Source: Treponema sp.
Lineage (GTDB): Bacteria > Spirochaetota > Spirochaetia > Treponematales > Treponemataceae
NCBI GenBank assembly: GCA_024691105.1
Contig: JAILNY010000091.1
Span: 1-30,141 of the forward strand
Direction: 5' to 3'
DNA length: 30,141 nucleotides
In this document: piece by piece, positions 1 through 7,571 of the stretch
How positions within the stretch are numbered: position 1 is the stretch's first letter
How the letters are laid out: each line of letters begins with the position of its first letter
Made by a program: the position numbers and the translations under genes
The notes under the pieces: model-generated
Seen by the model: only the letters and a program-made list of their open reading frames with translations
The model's database searches: none
Told to the model about the DNA's origin: nothing

Positions 1-49
1 TTTTACATAAAGAGAAGATAAAACATATAAAAAAAAACCTAAATACTAA

Positions 50-220
50 CATAAAGATTATAAAAGTAATAATTGTCAAGACTATTGTTCAAAGAGCAGA
101 CGTGAGTATAAAAGATTATACAGGTCATTACCAAAAGAAGAAAAAAAAGCAATAAGGGAAAGAGCAAAACTATTTGAACATTCCTGGAAGCAAAGTAAAT
201 CAAGAGGTTCACATGAATAA
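50..220 (+). pseudogene. Possible 3' remnant of an unidentified gene
   Basis: A 56-codon open stretch ends in TAA at 218-220 and overlaps the start of the next gene. It has no ATG, GTG or TTG in frame and follows an in-frame stop at 47-49. The translation is lysine/arginine-rich and helical, with a CxxxC pair near its start and a run such as LPKEEKKAIRERAKLF, which looks protein-like. I do not recognise it. It may be the decayed tail of an upstream gene, or chance in AT-rich DNA. Confidence 0.25.
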
Positions 221-704
221 AAAAATAATTTTTATTAATATTTTATTTTTGATAAATTTTAATTCTTTTTCACAAGAACTCTCAGAGATGAAAAAAAATG
301 TTCTTAATTCTTGTGAAATATATGGCAGCTCTGAAATTGTAAAAATTGGAGAGAAAGTCTCTTTTTTCGCTGATCTTCCGAATAAACCTTTGAAAAAAAA
401 CTTAGTAGTAAATTTATCTCGATTTGAATTTGGAATGATGTATAAATATGATAATCAGAAATTAGTAAATTATTGTGGTAGTTTTCTAGTTAAATTTATA
501 AAAACTGATGGAACAGAATTTTCGTTTATTGCGGAATTGGGGAAAGATTCAATATATCTATTTGGTGATGATTATGAAAATTTCTATTTTCCAGATTCAT
601 TTTATGGTGAACATGTAAATGTCGAGATTACGGTAATAAAAAATGATTTTCCAGAATTCATTGACGAAGTATTCTTTTATGTGGCAGCACCACGAAGCAA
701 ATAA
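213..704 (+). CDS. Hypothetical exported protein
   Basis: A 163-residue protein of unknown function. The ATG at 213 is chosen because GAGG lies 6 nt upstream (204-207) and the protein then begins with a clean signal peptide: MNKK, a hydrophobic stretch rich in I/L/F, and a likely signal peptidase I site after NSFSQ. An upstream TTG at 174 would put a polar extension before the signal. No lipobox cysteine is seen, so the mature protein is probably periplasmic. The remainder is a mix of short hydrophobic strands and acidic residues, as in a small beta-rich domain, but no family was recognised. It stands alone, followed by a GC-rich non-coding stretch. Confidence 0.6.
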   Translation: MNKKIIFINILFLINFNSFSQELSEMKKNVLNSCEIYGSSEIVKIGEKVSFFADLPNKPLKKNLVVNLSRFEFGMMYKYDNQKLVNYCGSFLVKFIKTDGTEFSFIAELGKDSIYLFGDDYENFYFPDSFYGEHVNVEITVIKNDFPEFIDEVFFYVAAPRSK

Positions 705-779
705 TAAATGAAAACTATGATTGCATTCAGAGTGTAATATCACATCCCACAAATACAAATTGATGTGATTAAGGCACTG

Positions 780-1100
780 AAAATTATCACTGGCAGGAAC
801 CTTGCGCAAGCGCTGGGAGCGGCGGCGCCTGGAGTAAGCGCTAAAAACGCGACACTTCAGGCAAGCCGGTCTGGCAAAAACGCGAGGACAATGCCTGGAT
901 TTTGAGTATAAGTAAAGTAATGTATGGGCTAATACATACAGGCGGTTTTGTCAGACTGAACGTAGTGGAACCGCGGACATAGCGACCCGAGAGCGCAGTT
1001 TTAGAATAGGGCGGTGGATAATTTTTTTGAGAAAGCGGTAACCTTAAATGTGAGCGCGAAGGATGCGCCCTGTAAAAAAAAATTACAAAAACAGTCAAAA
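780..1100. repeat. GC-rich non-coding island, possible dispersed repeat
   Basis: Part of the gene-free stretch 705-1237. The composition switches to clearly GC-rich patches inside an AT-rich genome. It holds the palindrome AGCGCT twice (809-814 and 837-842), GGCGCC at 824-829, a repeated AAAAACGCGA (about 843 and 874), and runs such as GGAACCGCGGACATAGCGAC near 968. The only long open frame (minus, 841-1098) reads as low-quality sequence, not protein. No tmRNA, SRP RNA or RNase P RNA signature was found. It may be a dispersed intergenic repeat or an unknown structured RNA. Confidence 0.4.
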
Positions 1101-1134
1101 GGTAATTTTATTATGACATTTTTTCAAAAAGTGT

Positions 1135-1195
1135 TTGACAAAATCCTAAACTTTGGTATAATTAGTTGACACTCTAGGAAAAAATGTTGTATTAT
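1135..1195 (+). promoter_or_regulatory. Tandem sigma70 promoters for rpmF-acpP
   Basis: First promoter: TTGACA at 1135-1140 and TATAAT at 1157-1162, 16 nt spacer. Second: TTGACA at 1166-1171 and TATTAT at 1190-1195, 18 nt spacer. Both point at rpmF, whose ATG is at 1238. Two near-consensus promoters fit a highly expressed ribosomal protein/acyl carrier protein unit. Confidence 0.8.
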
Positions 1196-1237
1196 ATCGC
1201 ATTAAATTAGAGAAAACTAGAATAGTGAGGTTTATAT

Positions 1238-1426
1238 ATGGCAGTACCTAGATCAAAAACATCAGCAGCCGTTTCTAAGAGACGTCGTGGTATCAATATG
1301 CGCCTTGAAGCTCCTCAGCTTGTTGAATGCAGCAACTGTGGTAACCTTGTACAGTCGCATCATGTATGCCCAAAATGCGGTTTTTACCGTGGTCGTCAGG
1401 TAATTACACCTGAAACAAACGGCTAA
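1238..1426 (+). CDS. rpmF: 50S ribosomal protein L32
   Basis: A component of the large ribosomal subunit. The 62-residue product opens MAVPRSKTS, is very basic at the N-terminus (KRRRG), and carries a zinc ribbon of two CxxC pairs (CSNC at about 32-35 and CPKC at about 45-48). Both the length and the zinc ribbon are typical of the C+ form of L32. GTGAGG lies 7 nt before the ATG. It leads a unit with acpP, 13 nt downstream. In many bacteria plsX or fab genes follow rpmF; here acpP comes directly after. Confidence 0.97.
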   Translation: MAVPRSKTSAAVSKRRRGINMRLEAPQLVECSNCGNLVQSHHVCPKCGFYRGRQVITPETNG

Positions 1427-1439
1427 TAAGGAGTAAAAA

Positions 1440-1679
1440 ATGGACGAATTGTTCAACAAAATCCAGAAGCTTATTGCAGAAAAACTTGATATCGATGAAG
1501 GCAAAATCACAATGGATTCTTCATTCCGTGGAGATCTTGGTGCTGACAGTCTTGATACATACGAACTCGTTTATGCAATTGAAGAAGAATTGGGAGTTCA
1601 GATTCCAGACGATGTAGCAAACGAATTTGAAACAGTTCGCGATGCTTACGACTTTATCAAGTCTGAACAGTCTAAATAA
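1440..1679 (+). CDS. acpP: Acyl carrier protein
   Basis: Carries growing acyl chains on a 4'-phosphopantetheine arm in type II fatty acid synthesis. The product has 79 residues, the usual length, is strongly acidic, and has the GADSLD motif with Ser37 as the attachment site. AAGGAG ends 6 nt before the ATG. It is co-transcribed with rpmF and is followed by a strong terminator. The pantothenate/CoA operon in this window (22765-26759) supplies the precursor of its prosthetic group. Confidence 0.97.
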   Translation: MDELFNKIQKLIAEKLDIDEGKITMDSSFRGDLGADSLDTYELVYAIEEELGVQIPDDVANEFETVRDAYDFIKSEQSK

Positions 1680-1712
1680 TAAGTGTAAAGCTTTTATTTA
1701 ATTGTTTGAGAG

Positions 1713-1751
1713 CACAGATTTTTTCTTTTGAAAAAGTCTGTGTTTTTTTTT
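1713..1751 (+). terminator. Rho-independent terminator after acpP
   Basis: A 13-bp stem (1713-1725 with 1730-1742, one G-U pair) has a TTTT loop and is followed by nine T residues. It closes the rpmF-acpP unit. It also shows that the TTG at 1728, in frame with rnc, lies in the terminator and is not the rnc start. Confidence 0.9.
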
Positions 1752-1759
1752 GCTTTTTT

Positions 1760-1768
1760 TGGTATACT
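1760..1768 (+). promoter_or_regulatory. Extended -10 promoter for rnc
   Basis: TGG-TATACT (extended -10 form, TATACT at 1763-1768) lies 7 nt before the rnc ATG, with no recognisable -35. Transcription would begin at about the start codon. Confidence 0.45.
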
Positions 1769-1775
1769 TATATTA

Positions 1776-2516
1776 ATGAAAAACTTAAAGCATATATTTT
1801 TTGGTTCCAGAAAAGTTTCAGAAGAAAGAAGAAATGAGCTTTTAGAATTCTGTAAAAAACTTGGAATAAAATTTAACGATATTGATTTACTGGACCTGGC
1901 TTTTCATCACAGGTCGTATTCAAATGAGCATACGCAGCACAAAAGGTATAACAATGAACGTCTTGAGTTTTTGGGTGACTCGGTTTTAGGAATGGCGACT
2001 GCGGCTTTTTTGTATGTTGATATGGCTGAAAATCCTGAGGGCGATCTTGCAAAGATTAAAGCTGCGGTTGTTTCTGAAAAGTCGCTGGCTCCGATTGGAA
2101 TGAGTATTGGTGTTGACAAGATGCTTGTGCTTGGAAAGGGAGAAGAGCTTTCGGGTGGACGGTCTAAGCCTGCGATCGTGGCTGACTGTGTGGAAGCTGT
2201 AATCGGTGCATATTATGTTGACTCGGGTTATGAGAAGGCTCGTGATTTTGTCTTAAAATTTATAATTCCTGAGATTAGAAAAATTCAGCAGAACAAAGGA
2301 AATCTTGATTACAAAACTTTAGTGCAGGAATATTTTCAGAAGCAGAGTAAAAAGTGTCCGTTTTATGAGCTTGTTAAAACTGAAGGTCCTGACCACGATC
2401 AGATTTTTTATGTTTCGGTTCATCTTGGAGAAAAAGTTTTTGGCCCTGCAACAGGCAAGAGCAAAAAAGAAGCAGAGCAGAAGGCCGCTCAATTAGCATA
2501 TGAAAAAATTAAATGA
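1776..2516 (+). CDS. rnc: Ribonuclease III
   Basis: A double-stranded-RNA endonuclease used in rRNA and mRNA processing. The 246-residue protein has the catalytic domain first, with the signature NERLEFLGDSVL at about 60-71 including the metal-binding Glu and Asp, and further acidic sites around DCVEAVIGA. The double-stranded RNA-binding domain follows, about 177-246, ending GKSKKEAEQKAAQLAYEKI. The ATG at 1776 is preferred over the TTG at 1728 because the latter lies inside the preceding terminator hairpin. There is no Shine-Dalgarno sequence before 1776, so the mRNA may be leaderless. The end overlaps the next gene by 17 nt. Confidence 0.95.
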   Translation: MKNLKHIFFGSRKVSEERRNELLEFCKKLGIKFNDIDLLDLAFHHRSYSNEHTQHKRYNNERLEFLGDSVLGMATAAFLYVDMAENPEGDLAKIKAAVVSEKSLAPIGMSIGVDKMLVLGKGEELSGGRSKPAIVADCVEAVIGAYYVDSGYEKARDFVLKFIIPEIRKIQQNKGNLDYKTLVQEYFQKQSKKCPFYELVKTEGPDHDQIFYVSVHLGEKVFGPATGKSKKEAEQKAAQLAYEKIK

Positions 2517-3996
2517 TGAATTAAATTTGAATTTAAATTTAAAAAAAACGAAAGTCCGTGAGGTGCGAGGACCGATAATTGCCTGGGGTGCGGCGGTTGT
2601 AATCTGTGCGATTTTTGTAAGTCTTTTTTTTGTAAGACGGAATTGTATTTTAAATGTAAAGTCGTGTGAATTATCAGCTGAAGAGATTTTACATTTTGAA
2701 AATGTCATGGACAGCGCAGGATACGAAAGGCGAAATACAATTCATCCGCTGCCGTATAAGATGCAGTATAAAACTAATGCGCCGGAGCTTGAAATAAAAG
2801 CGGGCGCTGCAATTTTGATTAACGCGGATACCGGCGATATTATTTTTGAAAAAAATGCGGACGAGTTGATTCCACCTGCATCGATGACAAAGCTTTTTTT
2901 GATGTACACGGTTTTTAAAAAGATAGAAGAGGGGAAAGCATCGCTTGATGATGTGGTGCCTCTTGATGAGAGAATGTGGGCGTCGAGAATGCCGCCAAGC
3001 TCGTCTCTGATGTTTTTGGGAAAGGGGCAGGTTGTAACTTTGCGCGAGCTCTTGCTTGGGCTTGCTGTATGTTCCGGAAACGATGCAAGTCATGCGGTTG
3101 CCTTTTATCTTTTTGATGACATGGATAGTTTTCTTAGCGAGGTGAATTCAACTATAAAAAAAGCAGGACTTGAAAAAACAAGAATTGTTGAGCCTTCTGG
3201 TTACAGTGAATTTAACGTAACGACTGCACGCGAGATGGCAGCTTTTTCGCGTATTTATATTAATGAATATCCTGACAGTCTTAAGCTTTTTCATTCTGTA
3301 AAAAAGTTTGTGTATCCGCTTGAAAAAAATCTTTTGCCTGAATTTAAAAATAGAGAAGCGCAGGATTTTTCAAAAGGAATTCCTGATGCGATATGGACAC
3401 CGGTTGTTCAGAGGGCAACGAATACGATGCTTAAAACTCTTGAAGGCTGTGACGGTCTTAAAACCGGGCATATAAAAGAAAGCGGTTATAACATTGCACT
3501 GACCTGTAAGAGGGGCGGTGAGCGTTATATTTCGGTTACGATGAAAGGGCCGGGGAACAGCATGGCAGAAGGTGATAAATTTCGTGTATCCGATGGAACA
3601 GCGCTCCAGGAATTTGCGTTTAATAATTTTTATGAAAGTCCTGATTATGAGGCGCGATTTGATGTTGCTTTGCTTGGTGCGAAAGAAAATGGTGTGAGAC
3701 TAGTTGCTGCATATCCTGTAAAAACAGTTTTGCCTTTGGTGAAGGAACGCGACGGACAGGTCGATGACGGGGAGCCAGGCGAAGTACTCCGCGTTAAAAG
3801 AGAAGTTTCGTTTTATGTTGACATTCCACCTTATTTATTTGGTGAAGTTAAATGCGGAAAGCAATATGGAAGTGTAAAACTTTTATGTGATGGTCATGAA
3901 ATTATGAATGTTCCGCTGGTTGCTTCAAAGGATATAAAAAAATCAAATGTATTCTTTCGTTCTGTTGATCATTTTGTTGCAAAGACAATTAAATAG
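2500..3996 (+). CDS. D-alanyl-D-alanine carboxypeptidase (S11 family)
   Basis: A penicillin-binding-type serine peptidase that removes the terminal D-Ala from peptidoglycan stem peptides. All three active-site motifs are present: S128-M-T-K131, S192-G-N194 and K321-T-G323. Residues about 24-46 form one membrane segment after a basic N-terminus, so the enzyme is probably held in the inner membrane with its domain outside. The C-terminal third (about 385-498) is beta-rich, as in PBP5-type enzymes. At 498 residues it is longer than typical PBP5/6 (about 400). The start lies inside the end of rnc, implying coupling. The stretch coding for about residues 414-430 is unusually GC-rich and acidic (ERDGQVDDGEPGE). 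Confidence 0.9.
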   Translation: MKKLNDELNLNLNLKKTKVREVRGPIIAWGAAVVICAIFVSLFFVRRNCILNVKSCELSAEEILHFENVMDSAGYERRNTIHPLPYKMQYKTNAPELEIKAGAAILINADTGDIIFEKNADELIPPASMTKLFLMYTVFKKIEEGKASLDDVVPLDERMWASRMPPSSSLMFLGKGQVVTLRELLLGLAVCSGNDASHAVAFYLFDDMDSFLSEVNSTIKKAGLEKTRIVEPSGYSEFNVTTAREMAAFSRIYINEYPDSLKLFHSVKKFVYPLEKNLLPEFKNREAQDFSKGIPDAIWTPVVQRATNTMLKTLEGCDGLKTGHIKESGYNIALTCKRGGERYISVTMKGPGNSMAEGDKFRVSDGTALQEFAFNNFYESPDYEARFDVALLGAKENGVRLVAAYPVKTVLPLVKERDGQVDDGEPGEVLRVKREVSFYVDIPPYLFGEVKCGKQYGSVKLLCDGHEIMNVPLVASKDIKKSNVFFRSVDHFVAKTIK

Positions 3997-4097
3997 AAAA
4001 ATGTTTGTAATATTTTTTTCGACATTGACACGCGCGCTATTGTGTGAAAATTGTGAAAAAAAATTAGGTAGAATGAAATATTTTTGATAAAACTATA

Positions 4098-4126
4098 TTG
4101 ACATTTTTTTATGAATTATATATATT
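4098..4126 (+). promoter_or_regulatory. Promoter of tRNA-Gly
   Basis: Consensus TTGACA at 4098-4103 and TATATT at 4121-4126 with a 17-nt spacer. The tRNA begins 16 nt after the -10 box. Confidence 0.85.
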
Positions 4127-4141
4127 ACAAACATCAGATAT

Positions 4142-4214
4142 GCGGATGTCATATAACGGCTCATTATCTCAGCCTTCCAAGCTGATGACGAGGGTTCGAC
4201 TCCCTTCATCCGCT
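4142..4214 (+). tRNA. tRNA-Gly, anticodon UCC
   Basis: The cloverleaf can be drawn by hand. Acceptor stem GCGGATG (4142-4148) pairs with CATCCGC (4207-4213). Anticodon stem TCAGC/GCTGA holds the loop CTTCCAA with anticodon TCC at 4176-4178, reading GGA. T arm GAGGG/CCCTT holds TTCGACT. CCA is not encoded. It is a single gene flanked by its own promoter and terminator. Confidence 0.95.
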
Positions 4215-4222
4215 CTAATTTA

Positions 4223-4248
4223 GCCACTCAAAAAGAGTGGCTTTTTTT
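4223..4248 (+). terminator. Terminator after tRNA-Gly
   Basis: Perfect 7-bp stem GCCACTC/GAGTGGC (4223-4229 with 4235-4241), AAAAA loop, seven T residues. Confidence 0.93.
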
Positions 4249-4318
4249 ATGCCTAAATGCACCATATACTTTCTTCCGATTTTCTTGCAAAAAAAGTATC
4301 AAAACTCTTTTCTTTATG

Positions 4319-4327
4319 TGTTATAAT
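4319..4327 (+). promoter_or_regulatory. Extended -10 promoter for the 4373 gene
   Basis: TGT-TATAAT with TATAAT at 4322-4327, a perfect extended -10 without an evident -35. The 5' leader would be about 39 nt and holds AAGGAG before the ATG. Confidence 0.6.
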
Positions 4328-4372
4328 ATATTGTAATCCGCTAAAATTAATTACATTAACAAGGAGACGACC

Positions 4373-5011
4373 ATGAAAAAAACTATTCTTATTCTTCTGC
4401 TAACATTTGGTATATTTGCAAACGCATTTTCTGGTGAAAGCTTTGGCTTTTTTGGAGTAACGCTAGATGCCGAAGTAATTCAAAGTGAAAAACTTGCCAA
4501 CTTAAATTCAGATAAATACGGAACATATTTTCTTCCGGGAATTCAATTTGGTGTAGATTTTTTTCAGACTAAGTGGCCGCTTGGTTTTCATATTGACGGC
4601 TCTTTTTTAGTTCATCTTCCGACAAAAGACCAGACTTCTATTTTTTCTGCAGAGACTATTACTTTTTGTGCAAAGACTTTAGCGGGTCCTGTGCTGCGGG
4701 CAGGAAATGTTTTATTTTTAACTGTCGGTGGTTCTGCAGGTCTTAATTACTGCGATTCCTGGACAACAAAAACTAGAATCGGCTCTTACGAGTATAAAGA
4801 AACTCATTCCTTATTTCAGGCATATTTAGGAGTAGGGGCTGAATTAAAACTCTGGATTGCACAGACTATTTGTTTTGGAGCAAATTTTAATTATTATCCG
4901 CTTTGCAGTTCAACGTTGTATTCAAAGTCTACAAAAAATAAAATTGACTTTCAGGAAAGAACGACAATGTTCCGTGGTGGAATTTTTATAGCAATTATGT
5001 TCCCGATGTAA
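4373..5011 (+). CDS. Hypothetical outer-membrane beta-barrel-like protein
   Basis: A 212-residue protein with a signal peptide (MKKTILILLLTFGIF, predicted cut after the ANA or AFS region). The mature part alternates short hydrophobic and glycine-rich strands, for example FGFFGVTLDAEV, VGGSAGLNY and AYLGVGAELKLWI, and ends in hydrophobic and aromatic residues (MFRGGIFIAIMFP). That pattern suits a small outer-membrane beta-barrel. No named family was recognised. AAGGAG lies about 7 nt before the ATG and an extended -10 promoter about 45 nt upstream, so it is a single-gene unit. Function unknown. Confidence 0.65.
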   Translation: MKKTILILLLTFGIFANAFSGESFGFFGVTLDAEVIQSEKLANLNSDKYGTYFLPGIQFGVDFFQTKWPLGFHIDGSFLVHLPTKDQTSIFSAETITFCAKTLAGPVLRAGNVLFLTVGGSAGLNYCDSWTTKTRIGSYEYKETHSLFQAYLGVGAELKLWIAQTICFGANFNYYPLCSSTLYSKSTKNKIDFQERTTMFRGGIFIAIMFPM

Positions 5012-5156
5012 TTTACGGTATCGTGCGCTTTGCGTGCATATTGCTTCAAAAAAAATTCTTCCTATTTTTTTGAAATATTTTTGAAAATTTTTCATTCAAA
5101 ATAATGATTTTATGATATAATTCCTTCCTAAGCTCTTTACTTTGGAGGAATTATTC

Positions 5157-6341
5157 ATGGAGAACTTTACATTTTTTAGTCCAACAAAATTTGTTTTTGG
5201 AAAAGACACAGAAAATCAGGCGGGAAGTCTTATAAAGGAATTTGGTGGATCCAAAGTCCTTTTACACTTTGGCGGATCGTCTGCAGAAAAGTCAGGCCTC
5301 TTAGGTCGTGTAAGAAATTCACTAAAAGACGCTGGTGTAAATTTTGTGGAACTTGGCGGAGTTCATCCAAATCCTCTTGATGATCTTGTTTACGAAGGAA
5401 TTGAATTATGTAAGCGCGAAAGCGTTGATTTTATTCTTGCCGTTGGCGGAGGTTCTGTAATTGACAGCGCAAAGGCAATTGCAATGGGCGTATGTTATGA
5501 CAGAGACTTCTGGGATTTTTACGCAGGAAAGGCTTCACCAAAAAAAGCTGTTCCCGTTGGAACAATTTTAACAATTGCTGCTGCCGGAAGTGAAGGTTCA
5601 GGCGACTCTGTAATCACTAAAAAAGACGGCATGGTTAAACGCGGTGCAAGCGGTGAATGTATCCGTCCAAAATTTTCTATATTAAATCCAGCATTAACTC
5701 AAACACTTCCACCTTATCAGACTGCCTGTGGTGCAACCGACATTATGGCTCATGTCTGTGAACGCTACTTTACAAACACAAAGGATGTCGAAACAACAGA
5801 CCGCTTGTGCGAGGCCGTCCTTATGGCAATGATTCACGAAACTCCAAAGGTAATTGCAAATCCTGATGACTATCAGGCTCGCGCTAACATCATGTGGGCC
5901 GGAATGGTTGCGCACAACAACATCGTAGGTGTTGGACGTGATCAGGACTGGAACAGCCATGGAATTGAACACGAGCTTTCAGGTCTTTATGACTGTGCTC
6001 ACGGTGCAGGACTTGCTGTGATTATGCCTTCTTGGATGGACTTTGTTTACAAGCATGATGTTATGCGCTTTGCTCAGTGGGCAACCCGTGTGTGGGGCGT
6101 TAAGATGGATTTTGCAGATCCTGAAAAAACTGCACGCGAAGGAATTAAAAGATTCCGCGAGTTTTTGCACAGTATCGGTATGCCGGTTAATTTTGCTGAA
6201 CTTGGTGCAAAAGAAGAAGACATTCCAACTCTTGTAAAAAAGTTTGGACTTGCTGACGGGCAGACTACAGGCGGCTTTGTTCACTTGAGTTCTTCTGACA
6301 TTGCAAAGATTTATAAAATCGCAGTAAATGCAAAAGTTTAA
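5157..6341 (+). CDS. Iron/zinc-type alcohol dehydrogenase (BdhA/YqhD-like)
   Basis: A group III metal-dependent alcohol dehydrogenase, probably NADPH-linked, reducing short aldehydes to alcohols in fermentation. It has 394 residues, the family length. The cofactor loop GGGSVID lies at 97-103. The four metal ligands match those of YqhD in spacing: D195, H199, H268 and H282, in the contexts CGATDIMAH, NSHGIEHELS and DCAHGAGL. The ATG at 5157 follows GGAGG at the correct distance; the upstream in-frame TTG at 5142 overlaps that ribosome site and is rejected. A TATAAT box lies at 5116-5121 with a poor -35. The real substrate cannot be told from sequence. Confidence 0.9.
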   Translation: MENFTFFSPTKFVFGKDTENQAGSLIKEFGGSKVLLHFGGSSAEKSGLLGRVRNSLKDAGVNFVELGGVHPNPLDDLVYEGIELCKRESVDFILAVGGGSVIDSAKAIAMGVCYDRDFWDFYAGKASPKKAVPVGTILTIAAAGSEGSGDSVITKKDGMVKRGASGECIRPKFSILNPALTQTLPPYQTACGATDIMAHVCERYFTNTKDVETTDRLCEAVLMAMIHETPKVIANPDDYQARANIMWAGMVAHNNIVGVGRDQDWNSHGIEHELSGLYDCAHGAGLAVIMPSWMDFVYKHDVMRFAQWATRVWGVKMDFADPEKTAREGIKRFREFLHSIGMPVNFAELGAKEEDIPTLVKKFGLADGQTTGGFVHLSSSDIAKIYKIAVNAKV

Positions 6342-6355
6342 GAGATGTATTTTTT

Positions 6356-6385
6356 GCGCGTGATAAAAAAAATACGCGCGTTTTT
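6356..6385 (+). terminator. Probable terminator between the two dehydrogenases
   Basis: GCGCGT (6356-6361) pairs with ACGCGC (6374-6379) around a 12-nt AT-rich loop, followed by G and five T residues. The stem is short, so termination may be partial and let some transcripts into the next gene. Confidence 0.55.
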
Positions 6386-6397
6386 ATAGAGGTTAAT

Positions 6398-7144
6398 ATG
6401 ACAGACGTAAAAAATAAATGGGCGCTTATAACCGGCGCAAACAGAGGAATCGGTTATCGTATTGCAAAGTTTATGGCATCAAAGGGCTGCAATTTGATTT
6501 TACACAGCCGTTCACTTGAGCACACTGCAAGCGTACTTAAAGAGGTTCGCGAAATGGGAGTAGAAGCCTTTGATGTTGAAGGAGAACTCAGTGATTTGTC
6601 TCAGGTTCAAAAGATTATTGATCAGGTTGAATCCCTGGGCAAGAACGTTGACATTTTGTTTAACAACGCGGCCGTTCAGATTGCATACCGCACAGACTAT
6701 TACAACACTCCAGCCGAAGATTATCAAAAGAGTTTTGTAATCAATACGATAGCACCAATGATGCTCTGCTATCATTTTATTCCAAAAATGATCGAGAGAG
6801 GCTTTGGCCGCGTTATCAATACTACAAGCGGCATCCGTAACGAACCGGAGCAGGCCGGATACAGTGCAAGTAAAGCAGCCCTTGATAAAGTAACAAGTGA
6901 CCTTGCAGGAAAGCTTGACGGAAGTGATGTCTGTATTAATCTTGCAGATCCTGGCTGGTGCCGCACAGATCTTGGCGGTCCTAATGCTCCAAATGATCCT
7001 GACTCTGTAATTCCGGGCATTGTTTTAGGTGCCTTTATTGACGATAAAAAAAGCGGCCGCTGGCTTGGAGCGCAGGACTTTGCAGGTCTTAGTCTTGAAG
7101 AAGCACTAAAAAAAGCAGAGTCTTATCCGCAGCTATTTAAATAA
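6398..7144 (+). CDS. Short-chain dehydrogenase/reductase
   Basis: A classical SDR NAD(P)-dependent oxidoreductase of 248 residues. Visible motifs are the cofactor loop TGANRGIG (12-19), NNAA (89-92), Asn116, Ser144, and the catalytic Y155-SAS-K159. A PG-type loop follows (DPGWCRTDLGG). Loss of the common acidic residue after strand 2 and the presence of HSRS at about 36-39 lean toward NADP, but this is a guess. It lies 56 nt after the alcohol dehydrogenase with a hairpin between, and the two may serve the same fermentative branch. The substrate is unknown. Confidence 0.88.
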   Translation: MTDVKNKWALITGANRGIGYRIAKFMASKGCNLILHSRSLEHTASVLKEVREMGVEAFDVEGELSDLSQVQKIIDQVESLGKNVDILFNNAAVQIAYRTDYYNTPAEDYQKSFVINTIAPMMLCYHFIPKMIERGFGRVINTTSGIRNEPEQAGYSASKAALDKVTSDLAGKLDGSDVCINLADPGWCRTDLGGPNAPNDPDSVIPGIVLGAFIDDKKSGRWLGAQDFAGLSLEEALKKAESYPQLFK

Positions 7145-7161
7145 ATATTTAGGGAACAAAT

Positions 7162-7554
7162 ATGATTGAATTAAAAAATTGCTCATTAAATTTTAAAGAC
7201 TATGCAAAATTTTGCAAAGACACAAATCCTTTTATAAGAATTTTATTTCCGATAGTTTATCACGGAATAAAAAAATCTTACCGTGAATCAGAAAAGGTTT
7301 TCCCAGGCCCTGCTGATATAAAGCTTTCAGAAGATTATATTCAGACAATTTCTCAAACGCAAAAAGTAAATTTGAATAAAAATCTTATTACAAGAATTGT
7401 TTTTGCCAAAGATGCGGTTTATTTTTTTTATTTTAATAAAGTCATTCTTTTCTTAAAGAAAAATTTTAAGACAGAAGAAGAATGGAAAACTGCCCTTGAT
7501 TTTATAAAAATGAATTACGTTACAGAGCAGAATTCAAATCTAAAAAAAGCATAA
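7162..7554 (+). CDS. Small YcxB-like protein without clear membrane pair
   Basis: A 130-residue protein. The second half, about 75-120, reads like the C-terminal part of YcxB-like proteins: I-T-R-I-V-F-A-K-D-A-V-Y-F-F, then a lysine-rich strand and EEEWKTALDFIKMNY. The next gene has the same pattern (FKSIYFTDERIVIYLY, then QEKWQEFYDFAKANY), so the two look like diverged paralogues. This one lacks the paired membrane helices usual for the family, keeping only one weak hydrophobic stretch near 24-36. AGGG lies 8 nt upstream of the start. Function unknown. Confidence 0.55.
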   Translation: MIELKNCSLNFKDYAKFCKDTNPFIRILFPIVYHGIKKSYRESEKVFPGPADIKLSEDYIQTISQTQKVNLNKNLITRIVFAKDAVYFFYFNKVILFLKKNFKTEEEWKTALDFIKMNYVTEQNSNLKKA

Positions 7555-7571
7555 AGCAAAAGAGGAATAAA

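Noticed and set aside
841..1098. 85-codon open frame on the minus strand
   Set aside because: It lies over the GC-rich island, has no ribosome site and translates into a Ser/Pro/Arg-rich sequence without domain features. Better explained as non-coding repeat.
705..1134. tmRNA, RNase P RNA, SRP RNA or 6S RNA in the GC-rich gap
   Set aside because: None of the conserved signatures of these RNAs could be found on either strand.
1728..1775. TTG start that would lengthen RNase III by 16 residues
   Set aside because: It lies in the loop and stem of the acpP terminator, and the extra residues do not resemble RNase III.
4025..4030. Second TTGACA upstream of the tRNA gene
   Set aside because: No -10 box at an acceptable distance; the TTGACA at 4098 with TATATT explains the tRNA.
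5142..5156. TTG start for the alcohol dehydrogenase
   Set aside because: It overlaps the GGAGG ribosome site that serves the ATG at 5157.
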